The position numbers were made by a program, and so were the translations under genes. A model generated the notes under the pieces. It saw nothing but the letters and a program-made list of their open reading frames with translations. It made no database searches and was not told the DNA's origin. Shown one piece after another: positions 9,296 to 18,594 of a DNA stretch of 28,628 nucleotides. The stretch covers positions 63,719,119-63,747,746 of the forward strand of contig CM044509.1 in NCBI GenBank assembly GCA_024364805.1, given 5' to 3'. Positions within the stretch are counted from its first letter, which is position 1, and every line of letters starts with the position of its first letter. Source of the stretch: Euprymna scolopes (taxonomy: Eukaryota; Mollusca; Cephalopoda; Sepiida; Sepiolidae).

Positions 9296-9352
9296 ATTCA
9301 CGAGTTTTTCTTTCAAATTATTAAAGCATTATTCATATTTTTCTGCAATATT

Positions 9353-9745
9353 CTCCCCCATGTTGACCACAGCAGAAAGGGAGTCATCTTCCATCATGAT
9401 AATGCTCATCATTACACAGTATCTTCTGAGAGAATTTGGTTAGAAAATCATTGCCTCATCTTGCATATTCTCCTGGCCTATCTCCCTCTGATTATCATTC
9501 ATTTCGAAGATTACAAAACCATTTAGATGGCCTTAGGTTAATATCGTGAAAGGAGATTGAACATAAATTATATTTCACATCAAAATCTAAATAATTTTAC
9601 AAGTGATGCCTTTGTAAGTTCGTTGACACAGTTAATCAAGTTATAGAAAAAAGGTTGTTATTGCTATAAATAAATATTTTCTAAAACACACGGTTTTTCA
9701 TTTTCAAGATAGAAAGCCCTGTTTATTTTGGTACAAACTTTTATA
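9353..9745 (+). pseudogene. 3' fragment of a mariner-type transposase
   Basis: From 9372 the plus strand reads RKGVIFHHDNAHHYTVSSER, matching the second catalytic Asp region of mariner transposases (FHHDNARPHT). In another frame YSPGLSPSDYHSFRRLQNHL (about 9469-9528) matches the third-Asp region (YSPDLAPSDYHLFRSLQNFL), followed by DGLRL and KEIEHK. One frame change joins the two, and a stop and further decay follow. The N-terminal half and any inverted repeats are missing. The family differs from both other mariner relatives in the window. It lies between two copies of one SINE. Confidence 0.75.
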
Positions 9746-9754
9746 TAATAATCA

Positions 9755-9930
9755 GTTCTAAGTGATAGTTTTCTGGAGAGTGAAAGTTCAATCCTCAATA
9801 TAGGCCGATACTAATAATATATTTAAGAATTGCTTGAAACTGATCATAGCTGATTGAATAAAAACAATCTATCCTCCTTTAAAGGGTTCAATTTGATATT
9901 CTGTATAGATTCCTGAGTTTGATGCATGTG
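9755..9930 (+). mobile_element. tRNA-derived SINE, copy 2 (head truncated)
   Basis: It aligns with copy 1 from GTGATATTCTCCTGA onward: AGTTCAATCCTCA (B box, about 9788-9800), CATAGCTGATTGAATAAAAAC, TCCTCCTTTAAAGGGTTC and ATTCTGT appear in the same order with many differences. The A box portion is missing. The sequence is more diverged from copy 1 than either is likely to be from a master, suggesting an old copy. Confidence 0.65.
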
Positions 9931-10440
9931 AAGAAGGTAAGAGACTATTCCGAATAATCAAAATAATATTAATATTAATTTACAATCTGAAATATTCAGC
10001 ATTCAGGTTGATTTTTTTTGGGGGGGGAGGGGAGGGTAGATATGCCTTATTTTTCATTTACTGAAAAGCGTTACAAAATAGAAAATTATGAAATTTGGAA
10101 ATAAATAATATTACAAAAAACAATCCACATATATTTACATTTAACTTTTCTTTTAATCAGCAACTGACGAAACTTATTTTGCTCAAAATCCACTCATTAT
10201 ACTCTGAAATCTCATTGTTCTTGAAGGCACCAGAGTTTAAAATCTCGACAGTGTTTTCGGGTGACTCAGTTCTTGGCAGAAGATTTGTCACGAATCATTT
10301 ATGTCGAGCAATACGCAGTCATTTTTTTTTTTATTGAATGACATGTTCTCATCCAGGTAGTATTTGCAATGCAGCTGTCAGTGATTTTATTCAGCGCATT
10401 CTTCACTCAAGTAACGATCTCTTTTATGTTAGGTTTCACG
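9931..10440. other. Gene-free AT-rich spacer
   Basis: It contains a T-run joined to a G-run at about 10011-10034. No element ends, RNA gene or convincing coding frame were seen. Confidence 0.5.
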
Positions 10441-10444
10441 AAAT

Positions 10445-10446
10445 TG

Positions 10447-10522
<76 letters not shown>

Positions 10523-10556
10523 GCGATCGCACGCACACACACACACACACACACAC
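10445..10556. repeat. (GT)n then (CA)n, self-complementary
   Basis: About 35 GT units are separated by a short linker CCGCGATCGCACG from about 12 CA units on the same strand. The linker centres on the palindrome GCGATCGC. The halves can pair into a long hairpin. The Cys-Val and His-Thr runs in open frames here are artefacts. Confidence 0.95.
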
Positions 10557-10579
10557 AAATATATATGGGCATATATGCT

Positions 10580-10676
10580 TATTTATTCTGTCCGTCTGCT
10601 ATTCTAACCTTCTAACCGGGGGGGGGGCTATTTCAAGGACAAGGCTTGTATTAAAATCATTCTGGACATCACTCTA
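10580..10676 (+). repeat. Left member of a direct repeat pair
   Basis: It shares with 11580-11672 the order TTTAYTCNGTCYGTCTGCT, CTATTTCAAGGRCAAGGCTT, AAATCATYCTGGAYATCAYTC. An extra G-run interrupts this copy (10618-10627). The DD37D mariner relative begins immediately after the TA at 10675-10676. The unit itself is not recognised. Confidence 0.75.
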
Positions 10677-11560
10677 CAGGGTGGAAAGATAAAATTGTCG
10701 CCCTAGAAAAGGCGACATGATTGCATTTCCGTTTGATGAAAGCTGGTTTTCTTTTTTTGTTGTTGTAAACCATCTACTATTTGGCCAGTTGTGTACAAAT
10801 CCGAAGAGCGATAGGAGCCTTCTATCATGTATGAAAGTGGCACAATGACACAAGTTTAGTGAGCGAGATGAGAGATGTACCGCTGTACAACTCATGCTCT
10901 CTACCGATCCAAGTTATGACAACAGGACCATTGCCAGCACCTCAAAATGCATCACTGGATTGCGATGAATAACAAGGATGTGCCCAGGGTGATGAAAACA
11001 AAGTTTCCAGCCACAGTTATGGTCTTTCAAGTGAGGGACACAACATGCCACCTCACATCTTCGAAGTTGGCTTGAAGGTCAACACCAAAGTGTATCTGGA
11101 TGTGCTGAAAAGTGTGGTGATCCCCTGGCACAATCAGATGACCACTGGCAGATCCTGAGTGTGGCAGCAGGACTTGGCGCTGGCTCACAAGTCCAAAGAG
11201 ACCCAGACTTCAGAAGGAGTGCTACGACTTTGTACCATTTTCTCATTGGCTACCCTCCTTCCCCAACCTGAAACCATTGGACTACTTCATTTGGCCATAC
11301 GTCGAGAACATCACCAACATGACCTCCCACCTGATCGCTGCCATCTGCCAAGTATTTGCCAAGCTCCTGCTGATGCTTGTGAAAAAGGCATGCTCTCAGT
11401 TCTGGACTCGTATTGAGGCAGTGATTGAGGGTGAAGGCAGCTACATTGAATAGATGTCAGCTCTACTACATAATCAAGTTACCTGAATTGATTTTTTCAA
11501 TAAAAGTTTTAAAATAAAACTGTAGTGTTGTTTTCTTTAGGGCGATATCATTCCACCCTG
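10677..11560 (+). mobile_element. Internally deleted mariner relative (DD37D, maT-like)
   Basis: The ends are inverted repeats of about 30 bp: the left starts CAGGGTGGAAAGAT and the right, reverse-complemented, starts CAGGGTGGAATGAT, with GTCGCCCTA or TCGCCCTA further in. TA dinucleotides flank both ends (10675-10676 and 11561-11562). At 884 bp it is shorter than a full element. The first part of the transposase gene is not recognisable, so the copy is probably internally deleted. Confidence 0.85.
10968..11453 (+). pseudogene. DD37D mariner-relative transposase, C-terminal two thirds
   Basis: Readable pieces in order are NNKDVPRVMKTKFPATVMVF, EGHNMPPHIFEVGLKVNTKV, VWQQD followed by AHKSKETQ (second catalytic Asp), LQKECYDFVPFSHW, then PLDYFIW (third Asp) and VENITNMTSH, ending EGEGSYIE before a TAG at 11451-11453. 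The motif set is that of the DD37D (maT-type) mariner relatives. At least two frame changes (about 11030 and 11205) and one stop (about 11158) break it. The N-terminal DNA-binding domain is absent or unrecognisable. Confidence 0.85.
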
Positions 11561-11579
11561 TACAAATTGAAAATGGTGT

Positions 11580-11672
11580 TTATTTACTCGGTCTGTCTGC
11601 TGTTTTAAACGAGGACCTATTTCAAGGGCAAGGCTTATATAAAAATCATCCTGGATATCATTCTACGTGTTT
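11580..11672 (+). repeat. Right member of a direct repeat pair
   Basis: This copy, without the G-run of its partner, reads on past the TA at which the mariner relative entered the left copy. It separates that element from a LINE tail. Confidence 0.7.
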
Positions 11673-11689
11673 CAGCGAAGTACGTTATT

Positions 11690-12065
11690 AATAGTGTTTG
11701 TAATAATATACTTGGAGTTACTTTGCAAAATAGATGGAGAAATGCAGATATCAAAAAGAGGATTAATTAAAACGGATCCATCAATAAGGTTATTTGTAAA
11801 AACGGATTAACATAGCTGGGACATGTTTCCCGGCCACCAGACTCCAGCTATGTAAAGGAAGCATGTAAAAATTTCATTAAAATCAAAATGACAGCCACCA
11901 AAGAGATAAGCTGACCAGATAAGCGTTGATACTGGCATGCAACTCTTAGCATCTGAAAAACCGACCTAATAAGCAGCCTAATTTTGTTTTCAAGTATGTG
12001 GCGAAGCTCTCACGAGTAGGCACATAAGTCAAATAAGTCAGATAGTAGTAATAATGATGATCGTA
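11690..12065 (+). pseudogene. LINE tail
   Basis: The plus strand gives LGVTLQNRWRNADIKKRIN (about 11710-11768), then LGHVSRPPDSSYVKEACKNF (about 11815-11873). These match the terminal part of animal LINE polyproteins (LGV.LRDR..N.DIR..., W.GHV.R..D..W.K...). Several stops interrupt it. It ends in a short run of trinucleotides GTAATAATGATGAT (12047-12061), the kind of tail seen on the other LINE fragments here. The upstream domains are missing. Confidence 0.65.
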
Positions 12066-12660
12066 AAACAATTGTGGTTAGAAATTTGGTTTAACAGTTT
12101 TTCTTCTTATTTCAAACATTTGCTTCTAATTTATAACAACTTTTTATTGTGACACTTGTCACGTAATTCGATAAAATGTGTAAAATTTTGCAAGGCATCA
12201 TTACTGTCAAGAAGAAAGTCTGTTGATAAACAAGACAAGTAAAGAAAGGTGGAAATGTTGCGTATGAACAAACGTTACTACCTTGGCTGGTATTCATTTT
12301 TCTCCCATCACGAGGAATGTGACACAAGGTTCGAAAAGTGGGACTGAAAAGTCACTGTTCCAGAGGAGAAGCACTCTGATCCTGCGAAAGATGCTTGTGC
12401 AGCTCCATCGGCATTCCCTAGCAAAAGCGCCTCGGGCGATTAGCAATAGATTCCACCCTAAAGAGAGAAGGAGGGTAAACCTTCTAGAACTGCACAGAAC
12501 AAGCATTACACAGCAATCAACAGGGAACAAGCTATTGCAAGAATGGTCTAATCTCTGTTGATTTCAGAAAATATCCCCAGCTACATTTGGCTCTCTACTA
12601 GGCACATAGGAAGATAGCAACAGACAAATATGCTGCTTTTCCAAAAATGTTATTGAAATG
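12066..12660. other. Gene-free stretch, nothing firmly recognised
   Basis: Frames of 70-90 residues overlap on both strands (about 12283-12561) with no family match, and their overlap argues against either being a gene. No RNA gene or element end was found. Confidence 0.45.
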
Positions 12661-12765
12661 CTAATATACTTAAAAAATCTCATGCTTAGACCATACAATG
12701 AGACTGTCCCCGGAAACACTTGCACGTCAAGCACTTGCAGCTTTCATAAAGCTATTGTATATAAG
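12661..12765 (+). pseudogene. LINE tail, short fragment (copy 1 of 3)
   Basis: DHTMRLSPETLARQALAAFI (about 12692-12751) matches the motif of many LINE C-termini (WWGHVQRM.PETPARQAL..FHKP). Copies with the same motif are at 14765-14960 and 15270-15570. Confidence 0.65.
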
Positions 12766-12818
12766 TACTAGGTCACATGTTGCTATTTTATTGAAGGGTG
12801 GAGGTAAAGTATAGGTGT

Positions 12819-13154
12819 ATTACAATAGAAAAATGCGAGCATGAAAAGTAATATGGTTAAGCTTAAACATGGTAAATAACTAGTTGTTAAAGCTGGAAAA
12901 GAAAGGACAAGATATTCTAGTAAAAAATATAATAAATTTATAACTTAAAATATTGCAGCATTAAGAATTGATTATATAATGTTATAAATTGAATTAAAAA
13001 AAATAATGTTGCAATATTTCAAGTTATAAATTTATTATATTTTTTACTAGAATATCTTGTCCTTTTCTTTTCCAGTTTTAACAACTAGTTCTTTACTTTT
13101 CCATGTATAAGCTTAACCATATTACCTTTGATGCTCGCATTTTTCTATTGTAAT
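12819..13154. repeat. Near-perfect palindrome (fold-back element), 336 bp
   Basis: The left arm 12819-12962 and right arm 13005-13154 are reverse complements apart from a few substitutions and small gaps. A 42-bp AT-rich spacer lies between. Both arms start, read inward, with ATTACAATAGAAAAATGCGA. It has no coding frame. Arms this alike suggest either a recent fold-back MITE or an inverted duplication kept even by gene conversion. I found no certain target-site duplication. If transcribed it would make a hairpin of about 145 paired bases. Confidence 0.9.
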
Positions 13155-13404
13155 CGATTATTTTTCCAGGCTTCCAGTAAATTTACTTGTTTTTTGTTTA
13201 ATTTCAGTCTTATTTTTCCCCCATAAACACATATGTAATAACCATGTACGGCACTCGTCTGCTTTCAATAAAATCCTCCCAATTATCTCCCTTTCATGCT
13301 TTTATTCTCTCTGTTTCTCTTGTGACTTCTCTTTCCACGACAACAGTGAATTAGTAGCCACAGTAGTCGCTGAAGTGATGTGGTTGCTATAAAAACCAGT
13401 CATA
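13155..13404. other. Spacer, nothing recognised
   Basis: AT-rich with a CT-rich middle. No family or RNA gene was seen. Confidence 0.5.
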
Positions 13405-13590
13405 AAAAGCGTCGCTCACCCCCTTAGATATTTTGACGATTCTGAACACAAGAAAATTCATCATAACTTTTGTTTTACGCAATGAAAATTGAAATTATTT
13501 TTTTCACAATGTAAGTGAGAAGGTGATCTATAAACTGTAATAATTGTTTGAAATTTGGTCGAAAAATGAGTGAGCGGTGAAGCTTTAAAG
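13405..13590. repeat. Partly symmetric unit bounded by GCTCACC and GTGAGCGG
   Basis: GTCGCTCACCCCC at 13411-13423 is mirrored by GTGAGCGGTGA at 13570-13580, and the flanks AAAGCGTC and GAAGCTTT extend the mirror loosely. The inside has no strong pairing or coding frame. It could be a worn MITE or a dispersed repeat of unknown type. Confidence 0.35.
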
Positions 13591-14186
13591 CAGTTCTAAA
13601 TGACTAAAACTCCCACTTAACTATATATTAAAAACACGGTAGTGTTTGAATGATACCTTCCTTTCAAACAGTATTAGTACATAAATGACAACATTTGATT
13701 TGAACTTGCTACTGCCAATTCCATAGTCTGTTACATTATCCATGAGGTCAACTTACGTACTTTTCTTTTAAAGTAAATCATTCATAAATAGAACAACTTG
13801 TGTTGCACTTAACGGCGTTCTCATGTGGGAACATATAAAAAAAAAAACTTATGAAACGTTTCAATTTGTAAAAATTAGCTACAAGAAGAACGTCTATCGC
13901 TATACAAAACAAAGACAGAAAAGTATCACATACATAGAGTTGGAGATGGTGTTCGTAAAAAATATAAAGACTTTGACAGCTTAACACTAAACACAGAATA
14001 AGATAACGAAAAGGGTTTACTCTAGATGCATACAAAGCCTCCGAGTCCATCGTTAAGAAGTAAAGCTGAGAGTAATTACAACATACATTTAGAACATTTT
14101 TGCTGTACAATTCGCAACTATGGGCACTGACAAAAACAGCAGATTATAACATTGTTGCTTTTCAGAAAAAGCTATTTGAATGCTTA
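13591..14186. other. Gene-free AT-rich stretch
   Basis: A 110-residue minus-strand frame (13778-14110) is hydrophobic and Cys/Tyr-rich but has no known motif and sits in AT-rich repeat-filled DNA. I do not regard it as a gene. Confidence 0.4.
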
Positions 14187-14188
14187 TA

Positions 14189-14760
14189 TGCGAGGGTCGT
14201 TCCAAAAGTAAAGCCTTCTATTTTTTTAACTAAAAAAGTTGAAGATCTACAAAAACGGGAGTAAGATCATTAAAACGAGCGATCTTTTGTGCTCAAGAAT
14301 TTATTTTTCCACGTAGTCACTACTATTCTCAATATACTTTTGCCAGCAAAGAACGATAGCTGTACATGGGCGCCTGATGCACGCTTTGTCATACAAAGCC
14401 ATTTCCAAAGTAAAACCTCCTATATGTTTTACTCAAAAAATCGGACAACTATGAAGACGGGAATGGTACCATTAAGATGAGAAATCTTTTGTGCTCCAGA
14501 ATTTGTTTTTCTACACAGTTACCGCAATTCTTAATGCACATTTGCTAGGAATTCAGTGACACAACTATGCTTCTGACACATGTCTATGACAGGAGTTGCT
14601 TTCTTAGAATCTCATACCATCAATATCTGTAATAGAGAGATGAAAATTTAAGACAATGAATACATTAGTTCGATTATCATGGCAATATAATTTTCAATCC
14701 CCTCTGACTTATTTGGAGCAGAATAAAAAATAGGAGGAATTACTTTTGGGGCTCCCCTTA
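14189..14760 (+). mobile_element. Mariner-like MITE with internal duplication
   Basis: The ends are imperfect inverted repeats: the left reads GAGGGTCGTTCCAAAAGTAA (14192-14211) and the right, reverse-complemented, GGGGAGCCCCAAAAGTAATT. Both continue to CCTNCTATTTTTT. TA lies next to each end (14187-14188, 14761-14762). The first about 165 bp recurs directly at 14392-14550 (for example ATCTTTTGTGCTCNAGAATT in both). So either a second copy inserted and lost its end, or the element was duplicated inside. There is no transposase frame. Confidence 0.75.
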
Positions 14761-14764
14761 TACT

Positions 14765-14960
14765 TAAAACAAAATGCCATGGTGTGACCATTTAATGAGA
14801 TTGTCCCCAGAATATGCACGGCAAGCAGTTTAAACTTTCATAAAACCTACCAAATTACCCTCAACATGACCAAAAATATCCTGACTCGTACAAGTGATAA
14901 AAGTCTTAAAATTGTATGTATTTCCCTGCAATCGTAAGCAAATGCAACATAAAGGGAATC
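14765..14960 (+). pseudogene. LINE tail (copy 2 of 3)
   Basis: WCDHLMRLSPEYARQAV, a stop, then TFIKPTKLPST (about 14777-14860) match the same motif as at 12692. It begins within a few bases of the MITE's right end. Further stops follow. Confidence 0.65.
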
Positions 14961-15269
14961 AAGCCAGTGACCTTAAAGGATGAGTACTCTGGCCTTTTAA
15001 AAATTGCTTCTTAGATATCCCTGTCGGCATTTCCAGGTCGGGGCGTCTCAGACAGTAAGCAATAAACATACTCTATCCCAAAGAGGATATGAATCGCCTG
15101 GGATGGTGGACCCCGAACCTCAATACCTCAGCCTGACAGATAAAAGGCCACCGAAATCGTCCAGTTTCTGTGAGACTCATTGTCGAAAACAAATCTTTAA
15201 CTGGTATTTAGCAGTACAGAGTCTCAAAGCAACTAAAACTGCAGAGAGAGTAATTATCCTAAAAAAATG

Positions 15270-15570
15270 GGTTGATCATTTAATTATTAATAGACTGCCA
15301 TCTGAAACAGCTGCATGTCAAGCACTTTAAGTCTTCATAAAACTGACTAAAAGATCATCAGGACGACCAAAGATGATATTGCTCGACCAAATCATGGCTC
15401 AAATTATTATCAGACTTATACATTGAATACGACAAAATCTATCAGTATCCTTAAAGTTGATTGTTCCAAGAGAAATAACTGCAAATCTGTTGTTATTGTC
15501 GTTGTTGTTGCTAGCAGTCAGATATTAACTAAGTTCACAAGTATGCAGCGATGATGATGATTGTCGCGGA
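15270..15570 (+). pseudogene. LINE tail (copy 3 of 3)
   Basis: RLPSETAACQAL, a stop, then VFIKLTKRSSGRPKMILLDQ (15294-15383) match the LINE C-terminal motif PETPARQAL..FIKP.KR..GRPK..W...I. A short GATGATGATGATT tail (15550-15562) closes it. The open frame that precedes it (15004-15330) may hold more of the same element, but I see no domain in it. Confidence 0.7.
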
Positions 15571-17040
15571 CCCGTAAAAATAGTTTAAGACACAACAAAC
15601 ATAAATAAAACGAAAATGACGATAATCATCAATTAATAGAATGAACAAAATGTATTTCTGAGAAAGAAACTGCTGAAAAGTGTTGTGCTTGCAGATGCGT
15701 GCGTTGTTATATGCAGTTACAAAATGAAATGATTCACTCCTAAACTAATTAAACGATCATCATAAATTTTGGAATACAGCTGCTAGGCGTAAAGTAGGGA
15801 AAGTGGACTATATTTATTTTAATCTAGTTTCATACAAAAGGAGTAAAGAAGGAGTGGATGTCCATGAAAATTCAAATATTTCAGATTTGCATTAAATTTT
15901 TCTATATTTATTAGGCATGAACTAATGAAGATTGCCTGAACTTCACTTTTTTCTTAAAACCCTTTAAATTTAAATCTAATTTTTTTAAAACCTTTTCTAA
16001 AATCAAAATTATGTTATGGACTTTGATCAAAATCGGAATAAGAAGTCTAGACTTAGTATCAGTAGGTGTTAATTTTCGTAAGGGGACATAAATAGGTGTA
16101 AAACTGTTTCATTTCAAGGAATTAATTCTTTTCATCCTGAGTCATGTATTCTTCTAATTATCATAAAAGTTAATTTGGATCTAAACTCCACCTTCATCCC
16201 CCCCCTCCTCAAGTTTTTTTATTTTATGGAAATTTGTGTATTTGATCTTGTTTTTGTTGTTTTCATAACCGCCGCAGTTGATTAAAATCATGTGTGCTTA
16301 TTTGCTATGTTTTCATGCGCAAGATCTGATACACCATGTAATTTTACATAATAAAGATTAAATTAGGTATTTTCAACAAAATCCACAGGAAGGTTGTTTC
16401 CTTCTCTTATTGGTTTTCCATTCAAGGTCTATTCTCTGAGTGAACGTTTATGATTTATAACCCATGGGTTAACTATTACTATGTTAGGCCTTCTTGCTTG
16501 GAGTGGTTTGTTTGTACTTAAATGTCACAGAGGATTTAATATGTTAGGAGAATTTATTTATCTGACACCCATTAATTGATTATCTCTCTTGTATCTTTAG
16601 GATCCCATGAATTGGCCTATAGGTAAGCGAATCTTTTACTCCCTTAGCAGGTCACATAGGCCAGCCATTAAAATCTCATACACACTAAGTTCCAGCCTCG
16701 TTTCAAATTCAGCTGGACGACTGTGATAGATGCTTTCAACAACAGTTACTGAGAGCCAACCCTTTCCTTTTTTTTATCTTCCTTATTACCCACCATCTTA
16801 GACCAAGGTTGGTTACACCTTGATGAAGCTCTCAGGCGGCAGCTCGAATATAGACATTACTCTTTTTCTAGATTCCCATCTTGGTTCTTATCATCTTAGT
16901 TGTATTGCCATACAAGTCGACAAAGACGATCCACATGAAAAAGTCTTTATTTTAGCACCACAAAAAGAACCAGAATTACAGGATCTCAACATGCCAGCAA
17001 TTACTTAAACATTCTTAAATTAATTTGGAATTCTTTTTCG
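15571..17040. other. Long gene-free stretch, nothing firmly recognised
   Basis: AT-rich throughout. The plus-strand frame at 16820-17008 (62 residues) has no known motif. A C-run is at about 16198-16208. No RNA gene, element end or long repeat was found on either strand. Confidence 0.45.
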
Positions 17041-17255
17041 AGATGAGTAACTTGTATAATTTATTTGTTGTTTCATGACGTTTCAACCAATTATTCCTCT
17101 GGCCTTTGTCAGATGGTTAACCGTGATGGGATAGGAATGTTGAATCCTCCAACTACATCCACAGCAGATTGAAACCGCTACCTTCGGACAATGCTCACCT
17201 GGAATCGTAGATGTTCCGCATCTCTATCCACTGTGCCAGGGGTCCGCAGGGCAAT
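17041..17255 (-). mobile_element. tRNA-derived SINE with intact pol III boxes
   Basis: On the minus strand the head reads TGGCACAGTGGATAGAG, a perfect A box match (17224-17240), and GGTTTCAATCTGC (17168-17180) as B box. The body follows with GGATTCAACATTCCTA, CATCACGGTTAACC, CTGACAAAGGCC, GGTTGAAAC and ATGAAACAACAAAT. Box spacing of about 55 bp fits a tRNA-derived promoter. The same body is at 472-677. This is the best-kept copy of the family in the window. Confidence 0.85.
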
Positions 17256-17304
17256 CAAGGTTGGATTTTTTGGTCTTATAAACCCACATTTTTATTTGAT
17301 CTTC

Positions 17305-17440
17305 CAATGTCAGGTCCGTACCGAATGGTATATTATTAACCACCTGATGAAGACCAAAGGAATAACTGGCTGAAACGTCGTGAAAAAACAACTAGAAGAT
17401 GAGGATAATCGTCTGCAAATAAATAAATAAACAATAAATA
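17305..17440 (+). mobile_element. 3' half of the same SINE, opposite orientation
   Basis: ATTAACCACCTGATGAAGAC, GGCTGAAACGTCGTGAAAA, CAACTAGAAGATGAGGATAA and an AAAT-rich tail (17418-17444) match the 3' half of the family. The head is missing. With the minus-strand copy it forms an inverted pair (17065-17115 against 17333-17392). Confidence 0.8.
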
Positions 17441-18594
17441 AAACATTCTTTATAAAATAAGTTTCTGTAAAAATATGTAGTCTCAAACCTAACCTCCTTA
17501 TTTTGAACAAAACTTGTTTTTATTTTAGGTGTAATGTTACACAATGATAAAGAGCACGTTTTGAAAGAACTAGAGCTTCTCACATTTGGGGCCTTATAAC
17601 TGACTTTCCTTGTACTTGAATGGAGATGAGTACAGTATTACATGTTCTATTAAAAATGTGGCAGAGACAACAATCTTTAACTCAACTTCAGAGCAGGTTG
17701 TCAATCAAATTTGATTTTCGCTCAGATGTTTATAAAACCTCAGCCATGTCAAAATAATCAGGGTTGACAAGTGCAAAAGGCCAGATTTATTTGGATGACA
17801 CCAGGTTTCGTAAAACAATAACATTTCAGTGTCTTTGGCTTTTCTATCTATCTATCTATCTATCTATCTATTCCCCCTCGACCCCCTTCTCTCTCTCTTT
17901 GTCACTAGTTTTCATTATCATGAGAGGAAGAGATATGCAGTTGAAAGTTGCACATCACAAGAGTCAGTTGTAAAAAAGGTTGAACTCCCAACTTTCTTTC
18001 TTTCTGACAGATTTCGTGCCAATTAAACTTTTGAGGTTTTTAAAATGCTTCTTCAACATTAAAATAAAAGAATTTCATTTTTATAAACCAAAGATGTGCT
18101 GTTCATTTATTTATTTCAACACCAGAAGAATGGTCCCTGTCAGTAATGATGCCGAGAAATCAACACAAGACCTATCAAGCAGATGTAGCTGACAACATAT
18201 GAACCCCTTGATCTAAAGGGCATATACCTATCGTTTTATCCTATTTAGCACCTAGGGAGCTGGTTTCAATGCCCAGGACATAAAAGCCGTTCCAGAAACG
18301 TCCCCACAGCAGACTAACCAAGTTACTCTCCCTTACAAGAGTTGAGACTATATGTTGATTTTACCCCTTGTGACACTTGACTTTGTTTTTAATGGCTGCA
18401 ACGTGTTGAAATATAGTAAAATGCATTTTTATTGGATAAAATACAATACCCGTAAAATGCAATACGTCCTCATATATTAAAACGCAACAGTGGTAGGGAC
18501 ATATGACCCCATATATAAAAGTGTAACAGCTGTAGGGTCATTTTATGTCTATCTATTAAAATACTTATCACATAACAAAAATACAGTGAAAGCG
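17441..18594. other. Gene-free stretch with a (CTAT)n microsatellite
   Basis: A (CTAT)n run lies at 17843-17870 with a CT-rich tract after it. Around 18244-18280 a TAGCACCTAGGG word and GGTTTCAATGCCC give a weak hint of another tRNA-like SINE head. The A box is poor and I do not call it. No coding frame is convincing. Confidence 0.45.

Noticed and set aside
10338-10692. Plus-strand frames with Cys-Val and His-Thr runs
   Set aside because: Produced by the (GT)n(CA)n microsatellite.
12283-12561. Overlapping plus- and minus-strand frames of 78-92 residues
   Set aside because: They shadow each other, have no motif and lie in repeat-rich DNA.
16583-16640. Exon-like layout: a pyrimidine tract ending TATCTTTAG, about 22 bases, then GTAAGCG
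   Set aside because: Such an arrangement is common by chance, the enclosed piece is too short to judge, and no neighbouring exon was found.
18240-18330. Possible tRNA-like SINE head (TAGCACCTAGGG and GGTTTCAATGCCC)
   Set aside because: The A box is poor, spacing is too short, and no body or tail shared with the other SINEs follows.
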